The translations under genes were made by a program, and so were the position numbers. Of a stretch of 64,000 bases of DNA, positions 1 through 9,061 are shown piece after piece; the stretch's first letter is position 1; the number at the start of each line of letters is the position of its first letter. Below the pieces are notes generated by a model, which ran no database searches, had not been told where the DNA came from, and was given only the letters and a program-made list of their open reading frames with translations. The stretch comes from Candidatus Zixiibacteriota bacterium (lineage in GTDB: Bacteria > Zixibacteria > MSB-5A5 > GN15 > FEB-12), in NCBI GenBank assembly GCA_040756055.1, contig JBFLZR010000001.1, forward strand, positions 189,849 to 253,848, read 5' to 3'.

Positions 1-276
1 GGGCCGCTCAAGGGTTACAGAGTTGTCTTGTGTAACAGAAGAAGACGAAGTTCCCGTTACTGAATCATTGACGCCGTTGATGTTGTATGACCACGCATAG
101 TGGTCCAGATTATCACCATAAGGAGGAGGCCCCCACCGAACCAACAGATGACCATCGCTATCGACGGATTGGGAGAGTAGTCTCCCGGGCATCAGGATTA
201 AAAGCAACAGGCCGAGCGGTATCAGGAATCTTCGGTGACGAGCTAATCTGTCTTTCAGGCAAAACGCAATATTCAT
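1..276 (-). CDS. Secreted protein with fibronectin-III-like start, partial (runs off left edge)
   Basis: An open minus-strand frame starts with ATG at 276 and is still open at base 1, so only the first 92 residues are visible. After a short basic stretch comes a clear signal peptide core (LIPLGLLLLILMPG, about residues 18-31). The sequence VRWGPPPYGDNLDHYAWSYN then resembles the beginning of a fibronectin type III module: a conserved Trp, a Pro-rich loop, then a Y-x-W/Y strand. An in-frame stop lies just upstream of the ATG (307-309). The style matches the secreted beta-helix/FnIII protein at 18333-20801, so I infer an exported, perhaps surface-anchored protein. The rest of the gene lies outside the window and its function is unknown. 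Confidence 0.6.
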   Translation of the reverse strand, partial: MNIAFCLKDRLARHRRFLIPLGLLLLILMPGRLLSQSVDSDGHLLVRWGPPPYGDNLDHYAWSYNINGVNDSVTGTSSSSVTQDNSVTLERP

Positions 277-609
277 AAGAAATGTATCGGTAGAATATGA
301 ATTGGCTCAGAGTAACTTCATACCCTGATTATACGTCCATGAGAGGAAAAAGGCGAGCCATTTTCTTGGCGGCTATTTTTCTACCCTTGGAAGGTCTTTC
401 TCCTCTGCGATTTGCACGGTTTTGGATGGGTCGAAAAGATGGACATAGTTTCTTCATCTATCCGTTTTTTACCCCAGAATAGGCTTGTTGTCGTGCGTAT
501 ATGCAATATATTGTATTATCATCGAGCCAGGTCCAGCGCGGCAATTGTGTCCGGCCGAATTGTCGCACCGACTGGCGTTCAAAGTGCGATTTGACGCAGG
601 GAGTTAATA
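277..609. other. Intergenic region between divergent genes, with a weak promoter candidate
   Basis: No frame here looks protein-coding; the short open frames lack a ribosome binding site and a plausible composition. The stretch separates the minus-strand secreted protein from the plus-strand DUF362 pair, so both promoters should lie in it. The best plus-strand candidate is TTGTTG (485-490), 16 bases, then TATATT (507-512), about 100 bases before the GTG at 610. The 16-base spacer equals that of the two tRNA promoters in this window, but the -35 match is poor. AGGGAG at 598-603 is the likely ribosome binding site for the GTG start. Confidence 0.3.
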
Positions 610-1950
610 GTGAGTCACATCACCCGGCGAAAATTCATTAAGAATGTAGCCAAAATATCGACCGGTACGGTCATTGGCGGCTATTTGCTGGATTCGTCAT
701 TGTTGTCGGTGCAGAAGGCACTTGGGGCCACAAAGGCCTACGTATATTTGGCGCGAAACGGATCGCCGGCTGAGAATGTCGCCAAGGTAATCGATATGCG
801 CTTTGGTGGTATTGAGAATTTTATCGGCTACGATGATGTTGTTGTCATTAACCCCAACGGCCAGTGGACCAACCAAGGAGGCTCGAATTGTGCTTGCTGC
901 ATGGGGCTTATTGACCTAATTCTGAACCGGCCCGGCGGATTTGACGGTGAGATTATCTTTGCTGAATGCACCCAGTTCTCGACGACCGGCTATTGGACCG
1001 CATCGGAGTCCTGGGAACTGCAGAGAAACGGCCCTTACGGATTCAACGACATGATTCTCTCTTATCAGAATCAGGGATATTCCAATGTGAGCGGCATAAG
1101 AATTCGCAGGAGCCTTGATGAGCCTTCGGAGTGGCCGGTGTTGTTGAGTCCTACGGACGGTCAGGGATGGATCCGGTCGGAGTGGGTCTCCCCCACAACC
1201 GGATGTCTGTTCTATCTGCCTCACCCCGTAATCAGGTCTCCGTATTCCAACAGGCTGGTAGATCTCAACAGCGGGGTGTATGAGGAAGGAGTACAGGCTC
1301 CTGTAAATTTGAGATTTATCAAAATACCTAATCTCAACAATCACGGGATCAATGCTCAGCAAGACTATGCTGGCATCACCAGCGCCACGAAGTCTTTTTT
1401 GGGAATAGCCGAGCTGGAGGGAGATGTTAGCGGACAGTTTCAGGACGGCCATCGTAATATGCACTGCTATTCCGACGGATGTCACGGTGGAACGCTGGCC
1501 CAGCGAGCGTTCGCGACCGGTGAGTCTGCCGGTGCATGGATGAAGCTCTGCCGCAAGCCGGATATATTCCTGACAACGGCTGAATGGGTGGGCTGGGGAG
1601 ACAGGACCTCCGATCAGGCTACTCAGGCCCGTACAGTCGGTCTGGCAGAAGACCCGGCATCATTGGACTACTATATGAGCAAGTATGTTGTCTGGCCCTG
1701 TTATCTTCCGCAACAGTATTTCAATCCGGACTATGATATTGCCAACAACATGACTCGCCAGACGATAGACGGCTGTGTCAGTCAGGGGTTCGGTACGGCC
1801 AGTGAGGACGAGCTCGCGGCCTATGTATACGATTTCAACGCCCCGGAGGTGTTTCGATTCGATATAGACCGGATGATTCAGAAGTTTCGCAGCGGCGAGG
1901 CAACGCAGCAGGATGTTCTGGACCTCATTGAACAGTACAACCAGGGTTGA
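610..1950 (+). CDS. DUF362 domain protein with twin-arginine signal and a Cys-x-Cys-Cys motif
   Basis: This 446-residue protein starts at GTG 610, behind AGGGAG. The N-terminus TRRKFIK (residues 5-11) fits the Tat consensus and is followed by a moderately hydrophobic segment, so export in folded form is expected. The DUF362 hallmark is the segment YDDVVVINPNGQW near residue 74, followed by a long conserved region that aligns throughout with the next gene. Just after it the protein has Cys94, Cys96 and Cys97 (NCACCMG), which the neighbour lacks; metal or cofactor binding is possible but unproven. DUF362 proteins have no firmly established general activity. The two genes are 3 bp apart and surely co-transcribed. 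Confidence 0.75.
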   Translation: MSHITRRKFIKNVAKISTGTVIGGYLLDSSLLSVQKALGATKAYVYLARNGSPAENVAKVIDMRFGGIENFIGYDDVVVINPNGQWTNQGGSNCACCMGLIDLILNRPGGFDGEIIFAECTQFSTTGYWTASESWELQRNGPYGFNDMILSYQNQGYSNVSGIRIRRSLDEPSEWPVLLSPTDGQGWIRSEWVSPTTGCLFYLPHPVIRSPYSNRLVDLNSGVYEEGVQAPVNLRFIKIPNLNNHGINAQQDYAGITSATKSFLGIAELEGDVSGQFQDGHRNMHCYSDGCHGGTLAQRAFATGESAGAWMKLCRKPDIFLTTAEWVGWGDRTSDQATQARTVGLAEDPASLDYYMSKYVVWPCYLPQQYFNPDYDIANNMTRQTIDGCVSQGFGTASEDELAAYVYDFNAPEVFRFDIDRMIQKFRSGEATQQDVLDLIEQYNQG

Positions 1951-1953
1951 CGG

Positions 1954-3249
1954 ATGACTGAACGCCGCACAGTTGTAAAATTACTTGGGTCGCTTCCGTT
2001 GGCGCTCTACATTGAATCGCTCTCAGGATGTTCGAGTCAGGAGGATGATCGCGTGGCTCTGCCTCATACGCCGGCAACAATATTCAAATCGACGGGACCG
2101 GACCCGGCGGCGATTACGCGCCGCCTGCTCGAATCCCTTGGGGGAATATCCGCTCTGATAGATAAGGATGATATCGTCGTCTTGAAACCGAACAGCCAGT
2201 GGTGGCACCAGGGCATGACGAATACCGATATTATGGCGGAATTCATCACCGCGGTACTCGAGATACCGGGATTCGCCGGAGAAATCATAATTGCCGATAA
2301 CCACCAATGCAAAGAGTTGAATTCGCGCGCCTGGACTACTCAGGACCGCAACGGCCGGTTCAACTATAACGAACTGGTCGAATATTTTAACAATCGGGGC
2401 TTTGCCAACGTAACGAAATATCACTGGAACCCCGCCGGGCCCAACCCGACGCCGCTTCAGATGGATGGTTTCGGCAACAGCGTGGTCAGCCACCCCTCAG
2501 AAGGTGACGGTTACATATGGCCGCGCGATCTGTACTACACCTGTCCTCATGGAAATCGCTGCCTCCTCGCCTATCCGGTGTTCACTTCCTCTTACAGCGG
2601 CGTCGCGATAGACCTGAAAAGCGGGGCGTTCAAAGATGGCGGTTATACGGGGCAACCCGTGAAGTTCATCAACTTTTCGGCCATGAACCATCACTCCGGC
2701 TACTCCGGAGTTACGGCATCGGTCAAAAACTTCATGGGCGTTGTTGATATGAGTTGTGGCTACCCCGGGCCTGAGCCGGACGGATTCTACAACACCCATC
2801 ACATAGGCGCCTCAGGGCTGTTCAAATTCATGTCCAGACACAGGCATGCTCTCAGAAAAATGCCTTACTTCAATGAGCTGTATCTTCATCCATCGGTCTT
2901 TCGTTTCCGCTACACCGGGGGAGTGCTGGGGAAATTCATGGCTTCGGTGCGAAGGGCGGACTTGAATATCATCACCGCTATTCGGATTGGCTGGGGTTCG
3001 CGGGTTGACAAGGCTATGGCGGCTCCGACCGATACGGTGCTGGCTTCGACCGATCCTGTCGCTCTGGACTGGTGGGCCGCAAAGAACATCCTGCTTCCGG
3101 CGACCTTCGCCGCCAACGCGGGAGAATGGCTTTTGGAAAAGAACGACCCTGAGTACCCCGAAGGCAATTTCAATCAGTTTCTCGAAGAATGCCGCCGAGA
3201 AATTGGCGGCACTACCGATCCGAATCTTATGACGGTACACGAAGGTTGA
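1954..3249 (+). CDS. DUF362 domain protein, Tat-type lipoprotein candidate
   Basis: This 431-residue paralog of the preceding gene lies 3 bp downstream. Its N-terminus has a twin arginine (residues 4-5) and a hydrophobic stretch ending in LSGC (Cys26), which reads as a lipobox. It may therefore be a Tat-exported lipoprotein, though the Tat motif is less perfect than in the neighbour. The DUF362 core (DDIVVLKPNSQWW) is present, and much of the length aligns by eye with the first copy (for example NRGFANVTKYHW against NQGYSNVSGIRI). The Cys cluster of the first copy is replaced by HQGMTNTD. I infer two diverged subunits or enzymes acting together in the periplasm; the substrate is unknown. Confidence 0.7.
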   Translation: MTERRTVVKLLGSLPLALYIESLSGCSSQEDDRVALPHTPATIFKSTGPDPAAITRRLLESLGGISALIDKDDIVVLKPNSQWWHQGMTNTDIMAEFITAVLEIPGFAGEIIIADNHQCKELNSRAWTTQDRNGRFNYNELVEYFNNRGFANVTKYHWNPAGPNPTPLQMDGFGNSVVSHPSEGDGYIWPRDLYYTCPHGNRCLLAYPVFTSSYSGVAIDLKSGAFKDGGYTGQPVKFINFSAMNHHSGYSGVTASVKNFMGVVDMSCGYPGPEPDGFYNTHHIGASGLFKFMSRHRHALRKMPYFNELYLHPSVFRFRYTGGVLGKFMASVRRADLNIITAIRIGWGSRVDKAMAAPTDTVLASTDPVALDWWAAKNILLPATFAANAGEWLLEKNDPEYPEGNFNQFLEECRREIGGTTDPNLMTVHEG

Positions 3250-3255
3250 TTCGGT

Positions 3256-4407
3256 TTACGCCGCTGGCCGATCTATTAGTCTGCGGACATAACGCACTGC
3301 CGCTCTCAGAAATGAAATCTGCCGAAGTTTTCTGCGCACAATCCTTGGAAAGTATCCCAACAAGAGAGGCACCGCTCTCTTGCGGTAGAACCACACATGA
3401 TGAAATTCTCTTTTCTGGACATTCCAGTTCTGAGCCCAGGGAGGGTCGCTAATCAGTTCCATTCGATCGATCTGTGGCGATTCGAACGCGTGCCTCAGAA
3501 CACACTCAAGAAGTATATTCCCTGGAGAGCATTTCGAATAGTTCTCGTCGTATCCCATCTTATGCCCGAAAAGAGATCTTCCGCATTTGATATCAAACGC
3601 ACCAGCAATTGTTTTGCCTTCGGCAACAAGGAAGTGTAACTGAAGCCAACCACGCCGTGAAAGCCGGTCCGCGAGAGCCATGTAGAACTCCACAAGGTCG
3701 GGTATTTTTGCGATTGCCGAACCTTCACGTCCTTTCCAGTTAGCATTCTCGACTTCTAAGAATCTCGATAGGCCGTCGACACCCGTCGATTGTACCTCAC
3801 CGCACTCGTAGCGAACATTTTCGTAAGAGCTCAACCGGTTGGAGTAATTGGTCAAATTACTTCTCCATTTTGGCTTGAGACTCTTTCGGTAATCCGCGTA
3901 TACGCCCACTGTCGGCAGAAACGCACCCAGGTTGGCGAGTTCATGGTAGCCCAGCCCATTGCCGCCACCGCTATAAAGACATTTTACCGCCGGAGACAAA
4001 ACGGGTATCCGTTCCATATAGAGCCAGGACCATTTGGGGTCGACCGCGTCGAGTGAAGAGATGATGGCCCTGACCACCTGAGCCTCGTTTTCCGGCGCTG
4101 CCAACAGGGCCACCGAACGCGTATGGCTGTCGCCGGGTGTACGAAGTTCCGTACAGGAAAAACCCATCAGCTTGCGATGGCTGATAATAACGGGCAGGAC
4201 CCCCACAAATTGTGTCCCCTGAAGAGCTATCAGACAGCACCATCTTTGCTCAGGTTTAAGACGATATTTCAAAAAAGTCGACACCCAGGCGTGAGAACTC
4301 TGCGGGAGTTGTTCAGGGCAACGGGCAGTCAGTTCATCCCACGCCGCTGCGTAAGTTTCGAGTTGATCAATATCCCGAACACACTTTACGCTTATTTCCT
4401 GATACAT
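3256..4407 (-). CDS. BioF2/FemAB-like acyltransferase (PF13480-type)
   Basis: This is a 383-residue protein if translation starts at ATG 4407, which has GAGG about ten bases upstream; an in-frame TTG at 4422 would add five residues. The sequence has the pattern of the GNAT-fold BioF2-like/CelD family: an N-terminal half around SSHAWVSTFLKYRL and a C-terminal core with LHFLVAEGKTIAGAFDIKCG, where the acyl-CoA or aminoacyl donor would bind. Such proteins commonly sit in exopolysaccharide and capsule clusters and are thought to acylate sugars or lipids. It ends the minus-strand arm of the polysaccharide locus and is a distant relative of the protein at 7864-8967. The precise donor and acceptor cannot be read from the sequence. 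Confidence 0.7.
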   Translation of the reverse strand: MYQEISVKCVRDIDQLETYAAAWDELTARCPEQLPQSSHAWVSTFLKYRLKPEQRWCCLIALQGTQFVGVLPVIISHRKLMGFSCTELRTPGDSHTRSVALLAAPENEAQVVRAIISSLDAVDPKWSWLYMERIPVLSPAVKCLYSGGGNGLGYHELANLGAFLPTVGVYADYRKSLKPKWRSNLTNYSNRLSSYENVRYECGEVQSTGVDGLSRFLEVENANWKGREGSAIAKIPDLVEFYMALADRLSRRGWLQLHFLVAEGKTIAGAFDIKCGRSLFGHKMGYDENYSKCSPGNILLECVLRHAFESPQIDRMELISDPPWAQNWNVQKREFHHVWFYRKRAVPLLLGYFPRIVRRKLRQISFLRAAVRYVRRLIDRPAA

Positions 4408-4490
4408 CTTATCTATCCTCAATCACCTTGATTCTTCCGGCCCTTCCCCGGCCTCACGCGGAAGAATATCCCTTGCCGTTTTTGACTCAT

Positions 4491-6008
4491 TTACCGGTTG
4501 GCTTGCCCTCTGGCAAATCTTTTTAGTAACCGCTCTCTCTGCTGTTGATTCATCAGTTTCCACCAGAATACCGTCATCACGGCGATAACCACCCCAGCAC
4601 TCTTAATCAGCAGACCCGGCCAACCGTCGACTGCGACAAACCTGTCGAGGAGTAAGGCCGGTGGTAAGGCCGTCAATACGCTTAACAAGACAACGCGACC
4701 GATATCATTATAGAAGATTTTGACATCAGATTCAATTATTCTATGGAACATAATCGGATAAACCAGAACGTATATAACAATCTGTGGGATGGCTGTACCC
4801 CAGGCGACACCATATATACCCCATCGCTGAACAAGAATTATACTCAAAACAATATTGCTGACCGCTTCTACCGCCAGCAGATAGAATAATTTCTTGTGTT
4901 TGCCAATGCCCAGCAGCACGGAACTGGCCGTCGACAATGGTAAACATACACACGTTGGCACGATGAGAATCCACAGTACCGTGACAGTGCTGCCGAATTC
5001 ATTTCCCATCCACAGGTATATAAAGGAGTCACCCAGCACCAGAATGGAAACGCCAATTGCTGCGTAGATATAGTAGAGCTGCCTGGCGGTGCTGTAAAAG
5101 AGCTTTTTTATTTCATCCATATCCGCTGTGGAGTCAAGGTGACTGACAAGCGGCACCAGAGGAATACTTACGGCATGGGCAATCACCCTGATATAGCCCA
5201 TGAGACTTCCGGCGATGCTGTAGAACGTAACGGCGGTAGTGGAGAGGTAAAGACCGATGACAATATTATCAGTGTTGAATATCACCAGATAGGCGGTCAT
5301 TATCAGAAAGCTGATTCCCCCGTAATTCAGCATTTCGGCGATTCTCAGTCTGGTAATATACTTTATCGAGTATCGAATCTGGGGAATAAGCCTGCTTCGG
5401 ATCATGGTCCTTATTTGTGAGGACAACAGGGTCATAACGACGGTGATTGTCGCCAAAGCCAACAGACCATGACCGGTCATAAGAAAATAGACTGTAACGG
5501 CGGCCCCTATAATATTTCTGCCTATTTCCACGGCATTGGTCAGCGCGTACCTGTGAAACGGACCCAAGGCAGAAGGAACTACATAGAAGAAGGAAATGGC
5601 CTGATTCAGACCTACGAGCAATATAACATGTCTTGATATATCGAGGTACCGCGGTTCGATATTGAAAAAATCGATCAGTAAAAACGCGACCACCGCACTT
5701 ACCGCCAGTACCAAGAGCCCGCTGATGCTGAATATGAGAAAGATGGAATTGACTACCTGATTGAGATTGAAATCATCTCCGGAAGCGTAATACTTCGGGG
5801 CGTAGCGTGACAGAGTCTGGTTCATCCCCGCGTTTATGAGAGCGGTATAGGATATTATCGAAAGAGCCAGAGCCCAGATGCCATACTGCTCCTTGCCAAG
5901 CGTGTGCACCAGAAAAGGACTCATGAAGAACGCAATGATTGCCGATGCAGCAGTCGCAACCCAACTGGAGAATATATTTGAACCAAGCCGTTCTCTGGGA
6001 GTTCTCAT
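4491..6008 (-). CDS. Wzx-type polysaccharide flippase (MATE/MOP superfamily)
   Basis: This 505-residue, very hydrophobic protein has about 12-14 predicted membrane segments and the typical N-terminus of oligosaccharide flippases: a loop NIFSSWVATAASAIIAFFMSP, then HTLGKEQYGIWAL. Members of this family move undecaprenyl-linked repeat units across the inner membrane. It is the natural partner of the Wzy/ligase-like protein at 10049-11434. It lies 3 bp downstream of the deacetylase gene on the same strand, so the two are co-transcribed. The specific repeat unit cannot be inferred, and no symbol is given because Wzx sequences diverge widely. Confidence 0.85.
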   Translation of the reverse strand: MRTPRERLGSNIFSSWVATAASAIIAFFMSPFLVHTLGKEQYGIWALALSIISYTALINAGMNQTLSRYAPKYYASGDDFNLNQVVNSIFLIFSISGLLVLAVSAVVAFLLIDFFNIEPRYLDISRHVILLVGLNQAISFFYVVPSALGPFHRYALTNAVEIGRNIIGAAVTVYFLMTGHGLLALATITVVMTLLSSQIRTMIRSRLIPQIRYSIKYITRLRIAEMLNYGGISFLIMTAYLVIFNTDNIVIGLYLSTTAVTFYSIAGSLMGYIRVIAHAVSIPLVPLVSHLDSTADMDEIKKLFYSTARQLYYIYAAIGVSILVLGDSFIYLWMGNEFGSTVTVLWILIVPTCVCLPLSTASSVLLGIGKHKKLFYLLAVEAVSNIVLSIILVQRWGIYGVAWGTAIPQIVIYVLVYPIMFHRIIESDVKIFYNDIGRVVLLSVLTALPPALLLDRFVAVDGWPGLLIKSAGVVIAVMTVFWWKLMNQQQRERLLKRFARGQANR

Positions 6009-6011
6009 ACT

Positions 6012-7064
6012 TTAACCGCGAAACAATAATTTTCCTATTTCGAAATCAATATTGGCTCTCTTATTCCCCGACAAGCTCATACGGGGCAATTTAAACAGGC
6101 CGAGGTCTTTCAAAGGATAATGAATCTTACCGAACCGGCTCGTGAATGCAACATCGTAACCGGCCTCACAAACAAGCTTCGGGGTCCTTTCATTGTATGA
6201 TCCTGCCGGATAGCAGAACGCTCTGACAGTCTTTTTCAAATTTCCCTCAATCGCAAAGCGAGAGTCGGTGAGTTCCGAGAACGCCTCTTTGTCCGAGAGA
6301 AATTCCAGCTTACGATGTGATACCGTATGTGATTCGATAGAAACGCCATTTTTTTCAAGTTCGCCCAATTGGGGCCAGTCCATGCACCTGACATCAAGAG
6401 AGTATTGTACCTCTACTATGGTTAGCAGTTTTTCGACGACTTCATTTATCTTATCGTCCGGAAGACCGCTCATACTGTAAATGACTTCCCGACCGATAGA
6501 CTGCCTTGCCGACTCGTCAAAAGTCTTATGTTTATCCAGCACGAACCTCAGTTCGGCCGGAAAGACCTGCTTGTTCGACTGCAGGTTCTGCCATTGGGAA
6601 TCATCAATTTTACTCATCATATCGGTCAGTTTCAGGTGCCAGAACCGGTTGTCTGTGCCTATATAAGCCGTAGGGGCGAAAATCACCGCAGGCCAGTTGT
6701 TCTGCACAAGAATTGGCACAGCGAATTCTACCAGATCATGGTCGGCGTCATCAAAGGTTAGCAGGGCGCAGTGCTTTGCTGGTTTCACCTCACCTTTCAC
6801 ATACCGTATGAAGTCGTCCAGACTGATGAAATCAAAGTAACGCTTGAGTTGTCGTAGTAGAGATTCATATTGTACGCTGTCCATCCCCCGGTCATAGTTG
6901 GTCATGAAGACTGTAGTTTTGCTCTGAGGGACTATGCGATGGAAAGTCATTACGATTAAAAGGCGCTTGCGACGGAAAACCGGATACAGGGCATACAGCA
7001 GCGGCCAGAGACGCAGGTAGTATGCTGCTGAAGCGAATATTTTTACAAAGAACTGTCTGTTCAC
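6012..7064 (-). CDS. Polysaccharide deacetylase (NodB homology domain)
   Basis: This 350-residue protein starts at GTG 7064. After a short N-terminal hydrophobic/basic stretch, the NodB domain carries motif 1 LLTFDDADHD (catalytic base and metal aspartates), motif 2 ESHTVSH (metal histidines) and motif 3 CYPAGSYNERT. The active site therefore appears intact. Carbohydrate esterase family 4 enzymes remove N- or O-acetyl groups from GlcNAc-type polymers or lipid-linked sugars. WecB in the same locus implies that HexNAc sugars are made here. The location, inner membrane or periplasm, depends on whether the N-terminal segment anchors it. Confidence 0.85.
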   Translation of the reverse strand: MNRQFFVKIFASAAYYLRLWPLLYALYPVFRRKRLLIVMTFHRIVPQSKTTVFMTNYDRGMDSVQYESLLRQLKRYFDFISLDDFIRYVKGEVKPAKHCALLTFDDADHDLVEFAVPILVQNNWPAVIFAPTAYIGTDNRFWHLKLTDMMSKIDDSQWQNLQSNKQVFPAELRFVLDKHKTFDESARQSIGREVIYSMSGLPDDKINEVVEKLLTIVEVQYSLDVRCMDWPQLGELEKNGVSIESHTVSHRKLEFLSDKEAFSELTDSRFAIEGNLKKTVRAFCYPAGSYNERTPKLVCEAGYDVAFTSRFGKIHYPLKDLGLFKLPRMSLSGNKRANIDFEIGKLLFRG

Positions 7065-7101
7065 AATCTCTGGTCTCCGGTGCGGAATGTCAGCTTATGC
7101 G

Positions 7102-7824
7102 TCAAATTACAGTAACGTCTCCCCGCGGCTCCCTCAAAAACAGTTTAAGGGACGATTTACCAGCCAGGATATCGTAGTCCGCGGTCAATCTCAGACAAAA
7201 TATCTTAAGGTACGTAATTTGGGACAGAGGTCTATAGCCGCACTTCAAATGAAAGTTAAGAGCATACCGATTGGTAAATTCCACTATTGAGAACAGGTCA
7301 CTGAATCCTTTCGCGTTAGCATGTTTCACGCTTTCTGAGAACAGGGCCATGTTGAGCCCCTTTTTTCGCGTCTCCGGCAGAGTGTACAAACCAAAAGTAT
7401 AGTGTCCGGTCGGTCCAAAATCACGGGCATATCCCAACCCTCTAACAAAACACTTATTGAAGGCCGACCAGGCAATTGACGAAAATGAACCATCCTCAAG
7501 CCTTCCCATATAACAGACGGCCCCGGATGCCATCATTTGTCGAATGTGATCTTTGCGCACACCGCTAATCCGATTAATTTCATCGATATCCGATGAGTCG
7601 GCCAGTTTTGTTCGTATGTCAGGGTTCAGTCGGCCGCTGAATTCAAAATGCCCGGTGTATAGAAGCGTCCCCTTATTAAATCGTAGCAACCATCTCGGCA
7701 GCACACCAGAGATAGCGTGCACTCCGAGCGCAAACTCCCCATTGAGAACGTGGCCTGCTACTGTTTTCCCAAAGCGCCACAGCTTTCTGAAGAACTCAAT
7801 TATCATATCATATACCTGCCGCAT
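7102..7824 (-). CDS. GNAT-fold acetyltransferase-like protein, copy 1
   Basis: This 240-residue protein uses ATG 7824, with an alternative ATG at 7806. Its N-terminal 60 residues form a helical region with LPRWLLRFN, and the rest has GNAT character: DSSDIDEINRISGV, then LYTLPETRKKGLNMALF, which matches the acetyl-CoA-binding R/Q-x-x-G-x-G/A motif. It is a paralog of the protein at 9062-9751; both share the arrangement of W-L-hydrophobic N-terminus, D-D-I-D, G-x-C-Y-M and L-Y-x-L-x-T/A-P. I infer acylation of a glycan or its lipid-linked precursor from the setting. No experimentally known member is recognised. Confidence 0.6.
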   Translation of the reverse strand: MRQVYDMIIEFFRKLWRFGKTVAGHVLNGEFALGVHAISGVLPRWLLRFNKGTLLYTGHFEFSGRLNPDIRTKLADSSDIDEINRISGVRKDHIRQMMASGAVCYMGRLEDGSFSSIAWSAFNKCFVRGLGYARDFGPTGHYTFGLYTLPETRKKGLNMALFSESVKHANAKGFSDLFSIVEFTNRYALNFHLKCGYRPLSQITYLKIFCLRLTADYDILAGKSSLKLFLREPRGDVTVI

Positions 7825-7863
7825 GATCGTTTGCGGCGACGGTCATGCCGTCGCGTTGAACCA

Positions 7864-8967
7864 TCACGACGCCGCGGTGTCATGCTTTACCGTTCTGGCG
7901 GACAAGGGCAATCTTTTGAAAAACATAATCAATTTACCCAAGAGGCCGGGCCGGCCGACAGTTACGTCAATGTGTTTTCGGATCTGTTCTGCCAGTCTTC
8001 CCTTATGCTCCGTCACCATCCCGCTCAAGTCATACTCCCATTTTTGTCCTGAGTCGATGGAGTCCTTGAGGCAGTAATTGTGCAGAACAATGCCGGGCAT
8101 GAAGTAAGCGTACTCTTCATCGTATTCCCACCGTATGCCCACCAGCCGGTTACGATGCCTGAGATAATAGGAGAAAGCCGCGAGCTTTTCCTTGATAACA
8201 AGCAGGTAGGCAACAAACAACCCACTCTCCGCAGTCAGAATGCTGAAGTCGCGGTAGAAATCAGCCACCTGCGGCATCGATTTCAAATCGGTCTTTTCCG
8301 CAAACTTCCAGCTTCGGCCCGAAACCTCGACAAGCGACTCAAACCACCGCTCGAAGTCTGAGGAGTTCTCGACTTTCAAAATCTTGTACTCGCCCTCATT
8401 TTGCAGACGATTGAGATAGTTGCGATAGTTCTTGCGGTAATTTTTCGATTTGCTTTTCAGATATGTCTCCCAATCGGTTTCATTTACTTCGAAAGGAGAC
8501 TGCAAGCCATCTTCCGTAACAAAATTGAGGTTCTTTTCGACGTAATCCATGAATTTTGCAGTTGCTGGAATCCCCGCCTCCATGGCTTTGAATTCGGCAA
8601 TGTCCCATCCCCCTATCGCGAAAAGGGAATCAAAAAAAGCGTTCGAGTCGATTGAGTTATCGATGATAAAGTTGCTCCTCGGTGTGATGCTGGATCTGAG
8701 AAATGAGAGTATCCTCAGTGGTATCTTTTTTCTGGACTGCCATACTATTTGAAGTGGGGCTACCGCGACCAGTCTATCGTTCTCCCAGGCTGTGTGAACT
8801 ACCAGCTTTCCCTCTGGCATCAGGTTTTTTATCCAGCACTCGAACCATTCGTGCTTCATGAACGCATGGTCAACATCTGTCGCCTCGACCAACCGGTTCC
8901 ATTGTTCCTTCAATAAGAGGAACTCTTCGAATGTCGTTAAAAGTTTGAAGCGCAATTTTTCAGTCAC
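7864..8967 (-). CDS. BioF2/FemAB-like acyltransferase (PF13480-type), second copy
   Basis: This 367-residue protein starts with GTG at 8967 and has no obvious Shine-Dalgarno sequence. It resembles the product of 3256-4407 in layout: FEEFLLLKEQWNRLVEATDVDHAFMKHEWFECW at the start (the W-x-x-L and F-x-x-x-x-W pattern of the family), WETYLKSKSKNYRKNYRNY in the middle, and a late core GLFVAYLLVIKEKLAAFSYYL. The basic K-S-K-x-Y-R-K segment is typical of PF13480 members from polysaccharide loci. Acyl transfer onto a surface glycan or lipid is inferred from context only. Confidence 0.7.
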   Translation of the reverse strand: MTEKLRFKLLTTFEEFLLLKEQWNRLVEATDVDHAFMKHEWFECWIKNLMPEGKLVVHTAWENDRLVAVAPLQIVWQSRKKIPLRILSFLRSSITPRSNFIIDNSIDSNAFFDSLFAIGGWDIAEFKAMEAGIPATAKFMDYVEKNLNFVTEDGLQSPFEVNETDWETYLKSKSKNYRKNYRNYLNRLQNEGEYKILKVENSSDFERWFESLVEVSGRSWKFAEKTDLKSMPQVADFYRDFSILTAESGLFVAYLLVIKEKLAAFSYYLRHRNRLVGIRWEYDEEYAYFMPGIVLHNYCLKDSIDSGQKWEYDLSGMVTEHKGRLAEQIRKHIDVTVGRPGLLGKLIMFFKRLPLSARTVKHDTAAS

Positions 8968-9061
8968 CGGTTTTGTCTATTCGAAGCGGTATTGTACTGC
9001 CGTGTATGCTGTTGAACCTAATGAAACCGTTGAGCTTACCCGGTCTTCGCCCTGCGTCGAT

